DNA from: Bacteroidota bacterium | Lineage (GTDB): Bacteria > Bacteroidota > Bacteroidia > B-17B0 > Aurantibacillaceae | Direction: 5' to 3' | Assembly: GCA_018267825.1 (NCBI GenBank) | Contig: JAFDXR010000008.1 | Location: 248,001-312,000, forward strand | DNA: 64,000 bases | Shown here: positions 16,380-24,427 of the stretch, piece by piece | How the letters are laid out: each line of letters starts with the position of its first letter | Numbering within the stretch: the first letter of the stretch is position 1 | Position numbers and translations under genes: made by a program | Notes under the pieces: generated by a model | Database searches by the model: none | Seen by the model: only the letters and a program-made list of their open reading frames with translations | Told to the model about the DNA's origin: nothing

Positions 16380-17738
16380 ATGCCTGAGCTTCCAAAGGAA
16401 TTTTTACAGTCGATTGCATGCTGCGCCGGATACGATGAAACCGCGTTTATTCATGCACATCAGCAGGATATTCCGGTGAGCATCCGCCTGAATCCGTTCA
16501 AACCTGCGGACATACCACACCTTGTAAAAGCCCCGGTATCCTGGTGTCAGCAGGCATTTTACCTGGAACAACGTCCGAATTTTACGCGCGATCTTTCTTT
16601 CCAGGCAGGCTGTTATTATGTGCAGGAAGCTGGTTCCATGTTCCTGGATCATGTATTACGCAGCCAGGGCGCTTCGGAAAAAGCATTGACGGTGCTTGAT
16701 TTGTGCGCCGCGCCTGGCGGAAAGAGCACACTTGCACTTTCGGCCATGCACCCCGATGGTGTATTGGTGAGTAATGAAGTGATTAAACCACGCGCAGAGA
16801 TTCTGAGCCAGAACCTCAGCAAATGGGGTATCTGTAACAGCATTGTGACAAATGCTGATCCCCGCGATTTTTCAGAACTTCAGGCTACGTTTGATATTAT
16901 ACTGGTAGATGCACCCTGTAGCGGATCGGGCCTGTTCAGAAAACAGGAAGATGCCATTGAGGAATGGAGCAGCGATTTGGTGAACCTCTGCAGCCAGCGC
17001 CAGAAAAGGATTCTGAGCGATGTGTTGCCGGCACTGAAGCCCGGTGGATTATTGATCTACTCGACCTGCTCCTACTCGACCGAAGAAAACGAAGCTGTGG
17101 CCGACTGGCTCGTTTCAGAATATCCACTCCACTCCGAGCGCATTGAATTGCAAAGCGAATGGGGTATTGTAGAAAGCCAATCGGATCGACAAAAGGCTCA
17201 TGGTTACAGGTTTTATCCCAACCGCACGGTGTCGGAAGGCTTCTATTGCGCGGTGTTTCGCCTTGACGGGAACAGCTCTGAAAACAACCATCAGCAACGA
17301 TCCAAAAAAAACAAGACTGAGCTTGCTTCTAAAAAAGAGCTGGCCGTTATTGAGCATTATGTGAATTGTACGGACGATCATCCTGTAGTTAAATTCAAGG
17401 AAGATTTTTTGCTGATGAATCCCGCCACGATGGAGTTTATGACAAGCCATCCCAGGCTTTACATGAAAAAAGCGGGGACACGTATCGGCAGTATTATACG
17501 CGATGAGTTGGTGCCCAACCACGACCTGGCACTTAGTATCCATGTATCGCAACGGGTAAACCGCATAGAGGCCGATGAAGAAACGCTGATCCGGTTTATG
17601 AAAAAGGAACTATTTACCGCCGATGGTGCCAAAGGCTGGAATCTCATGACCCATAAGGGATACGGACTTGGATGGATAAAACACCTGGGCAATCGTATTA
17701 ATAATTACCTGCCCAATGAGTTCAGGATTTTAAATTAA
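16380..17738 (+). CDS. RsmF/RsmB-family RNA cytosine-C5 methyltransferase with C-terminal RNA-binding domain
   Basis: A 452-residue SAM-dependent m5C methyltransferase. The SAM motif LDLCAAPGGKS (106-116) and the two catalytic cysteines, C180 in VDAPCSGSG and C230 in YSTCSYS, are intact. The C-terminal 150 residues resemble the RNA-binding extension of RsmF-type enzymes, which methylate 16S rRNA. I chose ATG at 16380, directly behind a -7 element, rather than an in-frame ATG at 16356 that would lie upstream of the predicted transcript. It is monocistronic and divergent from recX. A second m5C methyltransferase of the RsmB type is at 44943-46130. Confidence 0.85.
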   Translation: MPELPKEFLQSIACCAGYDETAFIHAHQQDIPVSIRLNPFKPADIPHLVKAPVSWCQQAFYLEQRPNFTRDLSFQAGCYYVQEAGSMFLDHVLRSQGASEKALTVLDLCAAPGGKSTLALSAMHPDGVLVSNEVIKPRAEILSQNLSKWGICNSIVTNADPRDFSELQATFDIILVDAPCSGSGLFRKQEDAIEEWSSDLVNLCSQRQKRILSDVLPALKPGGLLIYSTCSYSTEENEAVADWLVSEYPLHSERIELQSEWGIVESQSDRQKAHGYRFYPNRTVSEGFYCAVFRLDGNSSENNHQQRSKKNKTELASKKELAVIEHYVNCTDDHPVVKFKEDFLLMNPATMEFMTSHPRLYMKKAGTRIGSIIRDELVPNHDLALSIHVSQRVNRIEADEETLIRFMKKELFTADGAKGWNLMTHKGYGLGWIKHLGNRINNYLPNEFRILN

Positions 17739-17917
17739 CCATGGCCTCGTTCATAAGGAAAATAAACCCTGCTATTGTATTGCCATGGGGGTTGTATACG
17801 CAAGTTTTTTGTAGTAGCGGGTTATTCAAAGACTGATTGCATCAGAAAAACACTGGCACATTTCAGGCTTTCCGGTTTTAAGTAGTATCTTTAAATATCT
17901 TCCAAACACTACCGTCT

Positions 17918-18964
17918 ATGATCAATCCTAAAAACATCCGATGGTTATTCATTTTGTCAGCGATTGCTCTGAGCGGGTTTGTTGTGGCCCAATCCGGAGA
18001 GCTGAAACAGCATTTGACTTTTTACGATACTTTTTTCGGCAATGAACAGGACTACCAGGTATGCTATCCGAAAGATCATAAAAACTTCTTTTATTCCATT
18101 ATCCTGTCTTCTGCCACAGCCTTATTCCTGCTTGGTTTCATTATATACTACAAATCGAAAAACAACAAGCTGTTGCAATCGAAAAACGATGTGATCCAGC
18201 AAAAAAACCAGGAGTTGCTCGACAGCATTACCTATGCACGTCGTATACAACAAGCACTTTTGCCAGAGCCTTCGGTGATGACACACCTGGGCGTAAACTG
18301 CCAGGTATTATACAAACCCCGCGATATCGTAAGCGGCGATTTTTACTGGGTTTACGAAGACACAGAACACATATATGCTGCCGTGATCGATTGCACAGGA
18401 CATGGGGTCCCGGGTGCTTTTTTATCGTTACTGGCACACAACGCCATTAACAAAGCCGTGATTGAACTTGAGATAAAAACACCGGCAGAAGTGTTGCATA
18501 GCATGAATGATTATGTGAAAGCCGTACTGAAACAATCGCAGGGGCAGGAACTGAAAGACGGCATGGAGGTTGGCCTTTGTATTATTCATAAACAAACCCA
18601 CCGGGTAGAATATGCCGGCGCAGGCATCAAACTGTATTATCTCAGCGGACAGCATTTCCAGGAAATAAAAGCAGCCAAATGCTCGGTAGGCTCCGTGCAG
18701 CCGCATGTGGTTCAGATCCCTGAAAATGTGATGCTGCAACTGGCAAAAGGTGCACGCCTGTATATGCATAGCGACGGGATCGTGGATCAGTTTGGCGGTG
18801 AGAATGCAAAAAAATTCTCAACCCGGCAGTTAAAGCAGTTTATTACAGACACCGGCGCCCTGAGCCTGGAGCAACAGATGGCCCGGCTGGAAGAAACATT
18901 CGATTTATGGAAAGGTCCGCTCGAACAAACGGATGATGTATTATTTTTGTCGATAGAATTATAA
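17918..18964 (+). CDS. Membrane-anchored SpoIIE-type PP2C phosphatase
   Basis: A 348-residue protein. It has an N-terminal signal-like segment (9-25), a short extracytoplasmic stretch of about 35 residues, a membrane helix (about 60-80), a short coiled coil and the linker DSITYARRIQQALLP. The SpoIIE/PP2C domain carries its metal residues in SGDFYW, VIDCTGHGVPGA, SDGIVDQFGG and QTDDVLFL. The small outside loop is too short for a classic sensor and may bind a partner. The gene is followed after 3 bp by ybaB, so it heads a short operon. The targets of the phosphatase are not in the window. Confidence 0.87.
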   Translation: MINPKNIRWLFILSAIALSGFVVAQSGELKQHLTFYDTFFGNEQDYQVCYPKDHKNFFYSIILSSATALFLLGFIIYYKSKNNKLLQSKNDVIQQKNQELLDSITYARRIQQALLPEPSVMTHLGVNCQVLYKPRDIVSGDFYWVYEDTEHIYAAVIDCTGHGVPGAFLSLLAHNAINKAVIELEIKTPAEVLHSMNDYVKAVLKQSQGQELKDGMEVGLCIIHKQTHRVEYAGAGIKLYYLSGQHFQEIKAAKCSVGSVQPHVVQIPENVMLQLAKGARLYMHSDGIVDQFGGENAKKFSTRQLKQFITDTGALSLEQQMARLEETFDLWKGPLEQTDDVLFLSIEL

Positions 18965-18967
18965 GCT

Positions 18968-19276
18968 ATGTTCGATAAGTTTAAAGATATGATGGGACAG
19001 CTGCAACTGATGCAGCAAAAAGCAGAAGAAGTAAAAGCTGCATTGGATAACCTGACCGTAAGCGAAAGCGGTGCCGGCGGCGACATAAAAATAACCATGA
19101 CCGGTAATCGCCGTGTGGTATCCCTGAGCATTGATCCGGCACTGCAGCACGGTGATAAGGAAGAGCTTGAAGAACAGCTCACTGTGACCCTAAACCGTGC
19201 CATTGCCAAGGCAGATGCCCTGAACGAGTCTGAAATGAAGAAAGTAGCCGGCGGCATGATGCCTGGACTTTTCTGA
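18968..19276 (+). CDS. Nucleoid-associated protein, YbaB/EbfC family
   Basis: A 102-residue protein with the family layout: a charged N-terminal helix (FDKFKDMMGQLQLMQQKAEE), a central beta hairpin (GDIKITMTGNRRVVSLSID) and a C-terminal helix ending in AGGMMPGLF. YbaB proteins form dimers that bind DNA and affect nucleoid structure. It usually sits with dnaX and recR; here it follows a PP2C phosphatase by 3 bp and precedes clpX by about 90 bp. A small GC hairpin (19310-19326) lies in that gap without a T-run. Confidence 0.9.
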   Translation: MFDKFKDMMGQLQLMQQKAEEVKAALDNLTVSESGAGGDIKITMTGNRRVVSLSIDPALQHGDKEELEEQLTVTLNRAIAKADALNESEMKKVAGGMMPGLF

Positions 19277-19346
19277 GTGACCGTTATCATACTACCAATG
19301 GCCTTACAGAGCCCCTGAATGGGGCTGCAAATCGGCAAATAATCCG

Positions 19347-19354
19347 TAATTTTG
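19347..19354 (+). promoter_or_regulatory. -7 element of clpX
   Basis: TAATTTTG (TAnnTTTG) lies 15 bp before the ATG at 19370, giving a leader of ten bases or fewer. No -33 motif was seen at the normal spacing. Confidence 0.5.
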
Positions 19355-19369
19355 TATAAATTTTTTGCG

Positions 19370-20608
19370 ATGCCAAAGACAGGACCTATTACGTGCTCAT
19401 TTTGCGGACGTGATAAAAAAGAAGCGAAGATGCTAATTGCCGGCCTTTCGGGCCATATTTGCGATAACTGCATTTCGCAGGCTTATAAAATTGTGAACGA
19501 GGAAGCCGGGGCTTCCAACAACAAACAGGTGCAACAGGCACTGACTCTGCTGAAACCCACTGCCATTAAGGAACACCTGGATGAATATATTATCGGGCAG
19601 GACGATGCAAAGAAAGTGCTGAGTGTCGCTGTATACAACCACTTTAAGCGTATTGCCAATGCGCCCAACTCCAAAGATGAAATTGAGATTGAAAAATCGA
19701 ATGTAATCCTGGTTGGTGAAACCGGTACCGGTAAAACACTGCTGGCCAGAACCATTGCCAAATTGCTGAACGTGCCGTTCTGTATTGCCGATGCCACCGT
19801 ATTTACAGAGGCCGGTTATGTGGGCGAAGACGTAGAGAGCATTATTACACGCCTGCTGCAGGCCGCCGATTATGATGTAGCAGCTGCCGAACGCGGTATT
19901 GTATTTATTGATGAGATCGATAAAATTTCGCGCAAAGGCGATAACCCATCATTGACCCGCGACATTAAAGAAGGTACTCAACAAGCCCTGCTCAAACTCC
20001 TGGAAGACTCTATTGCCAATGTACCACCGCAGGGCGGGCGTAAACACCCGGACGCGAAAATGATCCAGGTGAACACCAAAAATATTCTATTTATCTGTGG
20101 CGGTGCCTTCGATGGCATTGAGAAAAAAATTGCACAGCGCCTCAACACGCAGGCTGTAGGTTATTCGGCTTCTGTAAACACCGAAGAAATTGACAAAGCC
20201 AATCTCCTGCAATATGTATCGCCGCAGGATCTCAAAAGCTTTGGTCTCATTCCGGAACTGATCGGCCGCTTACCGGTACTTACTTACCTGAAGCCGCTGG
20301 ATAAAGCCACACTCCGCCAGATCCTGACCGAACCAAAAAATGCACTGATCAAACAATACAAGCACCTCTTCAAAGCCGATGGGGTTAAACTGGAGTTTGA
20401 TGAAGAAGCCCTGGAACTTATTGTCGACAAGGCTATTGAATTCAGGCTTGGTGCCCGGGGCTTACGCGGTATCTGCGAAGCCATTATGATCGATGCCATG
20501 TTTGAGATTCCGGGGAATGAAAAAGCATCGAAAACCCTGCGCATTACCTACGATTATGCACTCGAGAAATTAAAAGGTGCGCGTCTGAGCAGGCTTCATG
20601 TAGCCTGA
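19370..20608 (+). CDS. clpX: ATP-dependent Clp protease unfoldase subunit ClpX
   Basis: A 412-residue AAA+ unfoldase. The N-terminal zinc-binding domain has C9, C12, C31 and C34. The AAA+ core shows Walker A GETGTGKT (116-123), the pore loop GYVGED, Walker B VFIDEIDK and the sensor region FGLIPELIGRLP. ClpX feeds tagged or regulated proteins into ClpP. The ClpP-docking loop that reads IGF in E. coli aligns with VGY here. I chose ATG at 19370 over an in-frame TTG at 19352 because it gives the exact family start and follows the -7 element. clpP and tig are not adjacent. Confidence 0.95.
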   Translation: MPKTGPITCSFCGRDKKEAKMLIAGLSGHICDNCISQAYKIVNEEAGASNNKQVQQALTLLKPTAIKEHLDEYIIGQDDAKKVLSVAVYNHFKRIANAPNSKDEIEIEKSNVILVGETGTGKTLLARTIAKLLNVPFCIADATVFTEAGYVGEDVESIITRLLQAADYDVAAAERGIVFIDEIDKISRKGDNPSLTRDIKEGTQQALLKLLEDSIANVPPQGGRKHPDAKMIQVNTKNILFICGGAFDGIEKKIAQRLNTQAVGYSASVNTEEIDKANLLQYVSPQDLKSFGLIPELIGRLPVLTYLKPLDKATLRQILTEPKNALIKQYKHLFKADGVKLEFDEEALELIVDKAIEFRLGARGLRGICEAIMIDAMFEIPGNEKASKTLRITYDYALEKLKGARLSRLHVA

Positions 20609-20631
20609 TCGCATCCTCTTTTATTCAATTA

Positions 20632-21303
20632 TCAAAGTAAATCCGGGCGGCGGAGTTTTGTGCGTTCGAGTGATTGCTGATGCCTCCACTCCTCTATGTT
20701 TTTTGCATGTCCGCTCAGTAAAATGTCGGGCACTTTCCAGCCATTGTAATCTGCCGGGCGTGTGTATACCGGTGGCGATAAAAGGTTGTCCTGGAAAGAA
20801 TCGGTAAGTGCCGATGTTTCATCGCCCAGCACACCAGGAATTAAACGGATAATAGCGTCGCACATCACCGCGGCCGGAAGTTCGCCACCACTGAGAACAT
20901 AATCGCCGATTGAAATCTCCTTGGTAATCACGTGTTCACGCAGGCGTTCGTCAATGCCTTTGTAATGGCCGCAAAGCACAATGATGTTTTCGAGTGTGGA
21001 GAAATGATTGCAGTGTTTCTGCTTCAGTGTCTCACCATCAGGCGTCATGTAAATAATCTCGTCGTAACGGCGTTTTGCCTTCAGATCATTGATACAATTC
21101 ATAATCGGCTCAATCATCATCACCATACCTGCTCCACCTCCAAATGCATAATCGTCGACCTGCTTATGCCTGTCGATACCATAATCGCGAAGGTCTATCA
21201 CATTCACCTCCACCAGCTTTTTTTCCACAGCGCGTTTCAGGATGCTGTGTGAAAAAGGGCTTTCGAGCAAGGGGGGGTGAACCGTTATAATATCTATTGT
21301 CAT
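20632..21303 (-). CDS. trmD: tRNA (guanine-N1)-methyltransferase TrmD
   Basis: A 223-residue SPOUT methyltransferase that makes m1G37 in tRNA. The N-terminus [10 protein letters not shown], the trefoil-knot SAM pocket ([26 protein letters not shown]) and the catalytic C-terminal region [17 protein letters not shown] are all intact. In many bacteria trmD sits with rpsP, rimM and rplS; here it is convergent with clpX (23-bp gap) and 27 bp downstream of the yqgE gene, which is probably cotranscribed. Confidence 0.95.
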   Translation of the reverse strand: MTIDIITVHPPLLESPFSHSILKRAVEKKLVEVNVIDLRDYGIDRHKQVDDYAFGGGAGMVMMIEPIMNCINDLKAKRRYDEIIYMTPDGETLKQKHCNHFSTLENIIVLCGHYKGIDERLREHVITKEISIGDYVLSGGELPAAVMCDAIIRLIPGVLGDETSALTDSFQDNLLSPPVYTRPADYNGWKVPDILLSGHAKNIEEWRHQQSLERTKLRRPDLL

Positions 21304-21330
21304 GCTTTATCAGGTTTTGAAAGGCCGGGA

Positions 21331-21879
21331 TCAGTTGAGGGACGGATCGTGAGAAAAATCACTGAAAGCCCTGTAACCGGGATTCAGCTTGGTAAGTTCT
21401 GTACCCCATAGTTCCGTAGGCTTTACCTGGATCAGTTCGTCATACACCGACGGCTGCAGAAACCATGTGTTTCCAATGAGTTCTTCGTCCAGTTGATTGG
21501 CTTCCCAACCGCTATAGCCCACAAAAAAACGAACCTGGCCCGAACGTATTTTCCCATGTTCGATCAGGTGGGCGAGTTCAAAAAAATTGCCACCCCAGTA
21601 TACACCTTTTGTGATTTCGAGACTGTCGCTGAGTTTTTCGCCCAGGGTGTGAATATAATAGAGTTGGTTCGACGACACAGGGCCGCCTTCAAACACAGGG
21701 AAGTTCCCGTTTTTGATATGTGGAAACACGTCGCGGAGCAGAAGCCCCTGGGGGCGGTTCATAATAAAACCCAGGCTTCCATGCTCGGTATGTTCGCACA
21801 GGTAAATCACCGAACGTTTAAAATAACCGTCCTGCAAAAAGGGCTGTGCAATCAATATGCTTCCTTGCGTAATATCCAT
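21331..21879 (-). CDS. YqgE/AlgH family protein
   Basis: A 182-residue protein with the family's ordered blocks: GSILIAQPFLQDGYFKRSVI, GSLGFIMNRP, FEGGPVSSNQLYYIHTL, VRFFVGYSGWEANQLDEEL and the closing WGTELTKL. The function of the family is not established; AlgH was first linked to alginate regulation. I chose ATG at 21879, the normal family start, rather than an in-frame ATG at 21924, which lies inside the divergent pdxH gene. It precedes trmD by 27 bp on the same strand. Confidence 0.9.
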   Translation of the reverse strand: MDITQGSILIAQPFLQDGYFKRSVIYLCEHTEHGSLGFIMNRPQGLLLRDVFPHIKNGNFPVFEGGPVSSNQLYYIHTLGEKLSDSLEITKGVYWGGNFFELAHLIEHGKIRSGQVRFFVGYSGWEANQLDEELIGNTWFLQPSVYDELIQVKPTELWGTELTKLNPGYRAFSDFSHDPSLN

Positions 21880-21890
21880 TATCTTTACGG

Positions 21891-21898
21891 CAAATTTA
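21891..21898 (-). promoter_or_regulatory. -7 element of the yqgE-trmD transcript
   Basis: The minus strand reads TAAATTTG, 11 bp before the ATG at 21879. It sits inside the 24-bp gap to divergent pdxH, so the two promoters must overlap. Confidence 0.5.
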
Positions 21899-21903
21899 GC
21901 ATA

Positions 21904-22551
21904 ATGGGCGAAGTTAGCCAACATATCTATCAGCTGCGCGAAGATTTTATGAAAGGGGTTTTATCAGAGCATGATGTATTTCCTGTTCCTTCGCTGCAGT
22001 TTGAAAAATGGATGAAAGAAGCCGTCGATGCCCGTATCCCGGAGGCTCAGGCTTTTCACCTGGGAACGGTTTCGGCCGAGCATAAGCCTTCATCACGCAT
22101 TGTGTACCTGCGTGAGTTTGATGATGATCAGTTTTATTTCTACACCAATTACCAATCGCGGAAGGGCCACGATATAGAAGCCAACAGCCATGTAAGCATG
22201 TGTTTTTTCTGGCCGGAGCTGGAGCGCCAGGTACGCCTCGAAGGAACCGTTCAAAAGGCGGAAGCTCTGAAAAGCGATACATACTTCAGCGTAAGGCCTG
22301 CAGAATCGAAAATCGGCGCCTGGAGTTCTCCTCAAAGCCAGGTGTTGAAAGATCGCGAAGCATTGGAATCACTGGTGAAAGAGAATACCGCTAAATTCAC
22401 AGGCGATATTCCGCGGCCCGAATTCTGGGGCGGTTATGTGATCACCGCAAGTTATTATGAATTCTGGCAGGGGCGCAAAAGCCGCCTGCACGACAGAATC
22501 AGTTACAAAAACCATAACGGGCAATGGCTCATTGAGCGCCTTGCTCCATAA
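21904..22551 (+). CDS. pdxH: Pyridoxamine 5'-phosphate oxidase
   Basis: A 215-residue FMN-dependent oxidase that makes pyridoxal 5'-phosphate. FMN/PLP contact regions are visible: SSRIVYLREFD, FYTNYQSRKG, FFWPELERQVRLEG and the C-terminal FWQGRKSRLHDRI, with the terminal ERLAP. The long upstream open frame is not coding; ATG at 21904 gives the exact family N-terminus (MGEVSQHIYQLREDF). It is divergent from yqgE and followed after 15 bp by an arginase-family gene. Confidence 0.95.
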   Translation: MGEVSQHIYQLREDFMKGVLSEHDVFPVPSLQFEKWMKEAVDARIPEAQAFHLGTVSAEHKPSSRIVYLREFDDDQFYFYTNYQSRKGHDIEANSHVSMCFFWPELERQVRLEGTVQKAEALKSDTYFSVRPAESKIGAWSSPQSQVLKDREALESLVKENTAKFTGDIPRPEFWGGYVITASYYEFWQGRKSRLHDRISYKNHNGQWLIERLAP

Positions 22552-22566
22552 ACAATATACCTATTT

Positions 22567-23637
22567 ATGATCTCTAAACAACAAAAAATCAATTCGTATG
22601 ATCCCAATGGTTTGGGACAGGTAGATTCAGGCATGTACGGGCTTCCGTTTGATGAAGCGGAATGTGAAATTGTGATTGTTCCTGTGCCATGGGAAGTAAC
22701 CGTTAGCTATGGCGGTGGTACTGCCGAAGGGCCGGGTGCCGTGTTCGAAGCTTCTTACCAGGTCGACCTGTATGATCCGGTGGTGAAAGATGCGTGGAAA
22801 TACGGAATTCATTTTGATGAGACCAATACCGAGATCCGTGAAAAAAGTGTTCAGCTGCGCGAAAAAGCAGAGGCCTGTATCGCCCTGCTGGCAGGTGAAG
22901 ACACCTATCTCACACAATCGGATGCCGATATTTTCATGATGGAAATATACGAGAACTGTCTCTGGCTGAACGACTGGGTAAAAAACCGCTGCCTGCATTT
23001 CCTGAGACAAAATAAAACACTGGGACTGCTCGGGGGCGATCACTCTACACCACTGGGGATGATGCAGGCCCTGGCGGAGCATGTCGGAAAATTCGGCATT
23101 CTGCAAATTGATGCGCATGCCGATCTGCGCGATGCCTACGAAGGTTTTCATTTTTCGCATGCATCCATTATGTATAACGCTTTGAAAATAGAACAGGTTG
23201 AAAAGCTGGTGCAGGTTGGAATCCGCGACTACTGCCAGGAAGAGCTCGATGTGATCACCGGATCGAACGGCCGTGTAAAAACATTCTTTGACCGTGATCT
23301 CAAACATGCGGCTTATAGCGGTGAAACCTGGGCTGAGAGTTGTGATAGAATTATTGCCGAATTACCTCAACATATTTACCTGAGTTTTGATATTGATGGG
23401 CTTGATCCGAAACTCTGCCCAAATACCGGTACCCCGGTTGCGGGTGGTTTTGAAGCGGAACAGATTTTATTCCTGATCGAGAAGATTGTAAAGAGCGGTA
23501 AAAAAATCGTGGCTTTCGATATCAATGAAATTGCTCCCGACAAAAACGGAGACAATGACTGGGATGCCAATGTTGGGGCACGTTTGCTGTACCGCATTGC
23601 CAACATGGTAGCCATGAGTCAGGGCAAAACCGTTTAA
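22567..23637 (+). CDS. Arginase/agmatinase/formiminoglutamase family hydrolase
   Basis: A 356-residue ureohydrolase-fold protein. All metal ligands are present: GGDHS (156-160), DAHAD (182-186) and SFDIDGLDP (about 269-277), which bind the two-manganese centre. An inserted helical stretch (about 85-150) makes it longer than classic arginase. The substrate cannot be settled from sequence; agmatine, formiminoglutamate or guanidino compounds are possible. It probably shares a transcript with pdxH, 15 bp upstream. Confidence 0.85.
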   Translation: MISKQQKINSYDPNGLGQVDSGMYGLPFDEAECEIVIVPVPWEVTVSYGGGTAEGPGAVFEASYQVDLYDPVVKDAWKYGIHFDETNTEIREKSVQLREKAEACIALLAGEDTYLTQSDADIFMMEIYENCLWLNDWVKNRCLHFLRQNKTLGLLGGDHSTPLGMMQALAEHVGKFGILQIDAHADLRDAYEGFHFSHASIMYNALKIEQVEKLVQVGIRDYCQEELDVITGSNGRVKTFFDRDLKHAAYSGETWAESCDRIIAELPQHIYLSFDIDGLDPKLCPNTGTPVAGGFEAEQILFLIEKIVKSGKKIVAFDINEIAPDKNGDNDWDANVGARLLYRIANMVAMSQGKTV

Positions 23638-23730
23638 GCCTCTGATTTACTAAACTTACTTGAATAGGTATAGGTGTAAAATCACTTTCTGGTTATATTT
23701 ACCAATGCCGTATGCAACTGTTATGCGGTT

Positions 23731-24414
23731 TTGATTGATATAAACTTGAAAGGTAATTACAATATCTATCTGTTTCTGTTGCGTTACCTGAGCTACTATA
23801 ACAGGAAACTGGCATTAGGCCTTGTCGTGCTTATTACATTGCAAACCTCTTACGGACAATCCTATAAATACCTTGATGCAGGCGTTGGGTTACCCACTTC
23901 GTATAATAGTCGTATTCCATGCTTTCCAACAATATCGCCTTTTATATCATGCGGCGTAAAGCGACATCAATTCGAGTGCGGGCTTGATATATATACTTAT
24001 ACAATCATACGTAAAATCTATGGTGCACGTCTCAATTACAGGTATCTATTATCAGATGAAAGAAAAAAATTCAATGTGTTTGGGGAGTTAAATTTACAGT
24101 ACTCTCAATATGGCTCAGGATTAACGCTCAGTGTTCCTTATAATTATCTTCCTGCCGACTGGCCACGAAGCCAGTTAAATTTAATTCAAACCCGATCGCT
24201 TATCAGTACTTTAGGGATTGGCGTCGTCAGAACATATTTTAAAAGGATTTCTTTTCTTTTTGTTATAGGCGTGGGTGGTAATTATTATAAATCTAATTTT
24301 GCCCCTACAAACGTTACACATGATGGGATATATAGATTTGATGCTAATGAAACGACGAAACCTATTCCTTATGGCAGACTTAGCTTATCATTCAGGATAT
24401 TCAAAAACAGTTGA
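23731..24414 (+). CDS. Hypothetical exported beta-rich (barrel-like) protein, TTG start
   Basis: A frame of 227 residues with a hydrophobic export segment (about 27-43, ending SYGQ) and a beta-strand-rich body with many aromatic residues (for example LNYRYLL, GELNLQYSQYGSG, GVGGNYYKSNF). It ends in LSLSFRIFKNS, as outer-membrane barrels often do. No ATG fits: TTG at 23731 opens the frame and TTG at 23746 is an alternative. Its codons are visibly more AT-rich than those of its neighbours, suggesting later arrival. It runs up to the 3' end of the convergent RemB-like gene. No family is recognised. Confidence 0.55.
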   Translation: MIDINLKGNYNIYLFLLRYLSYYNRKLALGLVVLITLQTSYGQSYKYLDAGVGLPTSYNSRIPCFPTISPFISCGVKRHQFECGLDIYTYTIIRKIYGARLNYRYLLSDERKKFNVFGELNLQYSQYGSGLTLSVPYNYLPADWPRSQLNLIQTRSLISTLGIGVVRTYFKRISFLFVIGVGGNYYKSNFAPTNVTHDGIYRFDANETTKPIPYGRLSLSFRIFKNS

Positions 24415-24427
24415 GTACAATAGCCAT

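Noticed and set aside
19310-19326. Hairpin between ybaB and clpX as a terminator
   Set aside because: A 6-bp stem without a following T-run; too weak to call.
18787-19473. 228-codon minus-strand frame
   Set aside because: Serine/cysteine-rich shadow crossing a phosphatase gene, ybaB and clpX.
21493-21903. Long upstream extension of the pdxH frame
   Set aside because: It runs antisense through the yqgE gene; the family N-terminus begins at ATG 21904.
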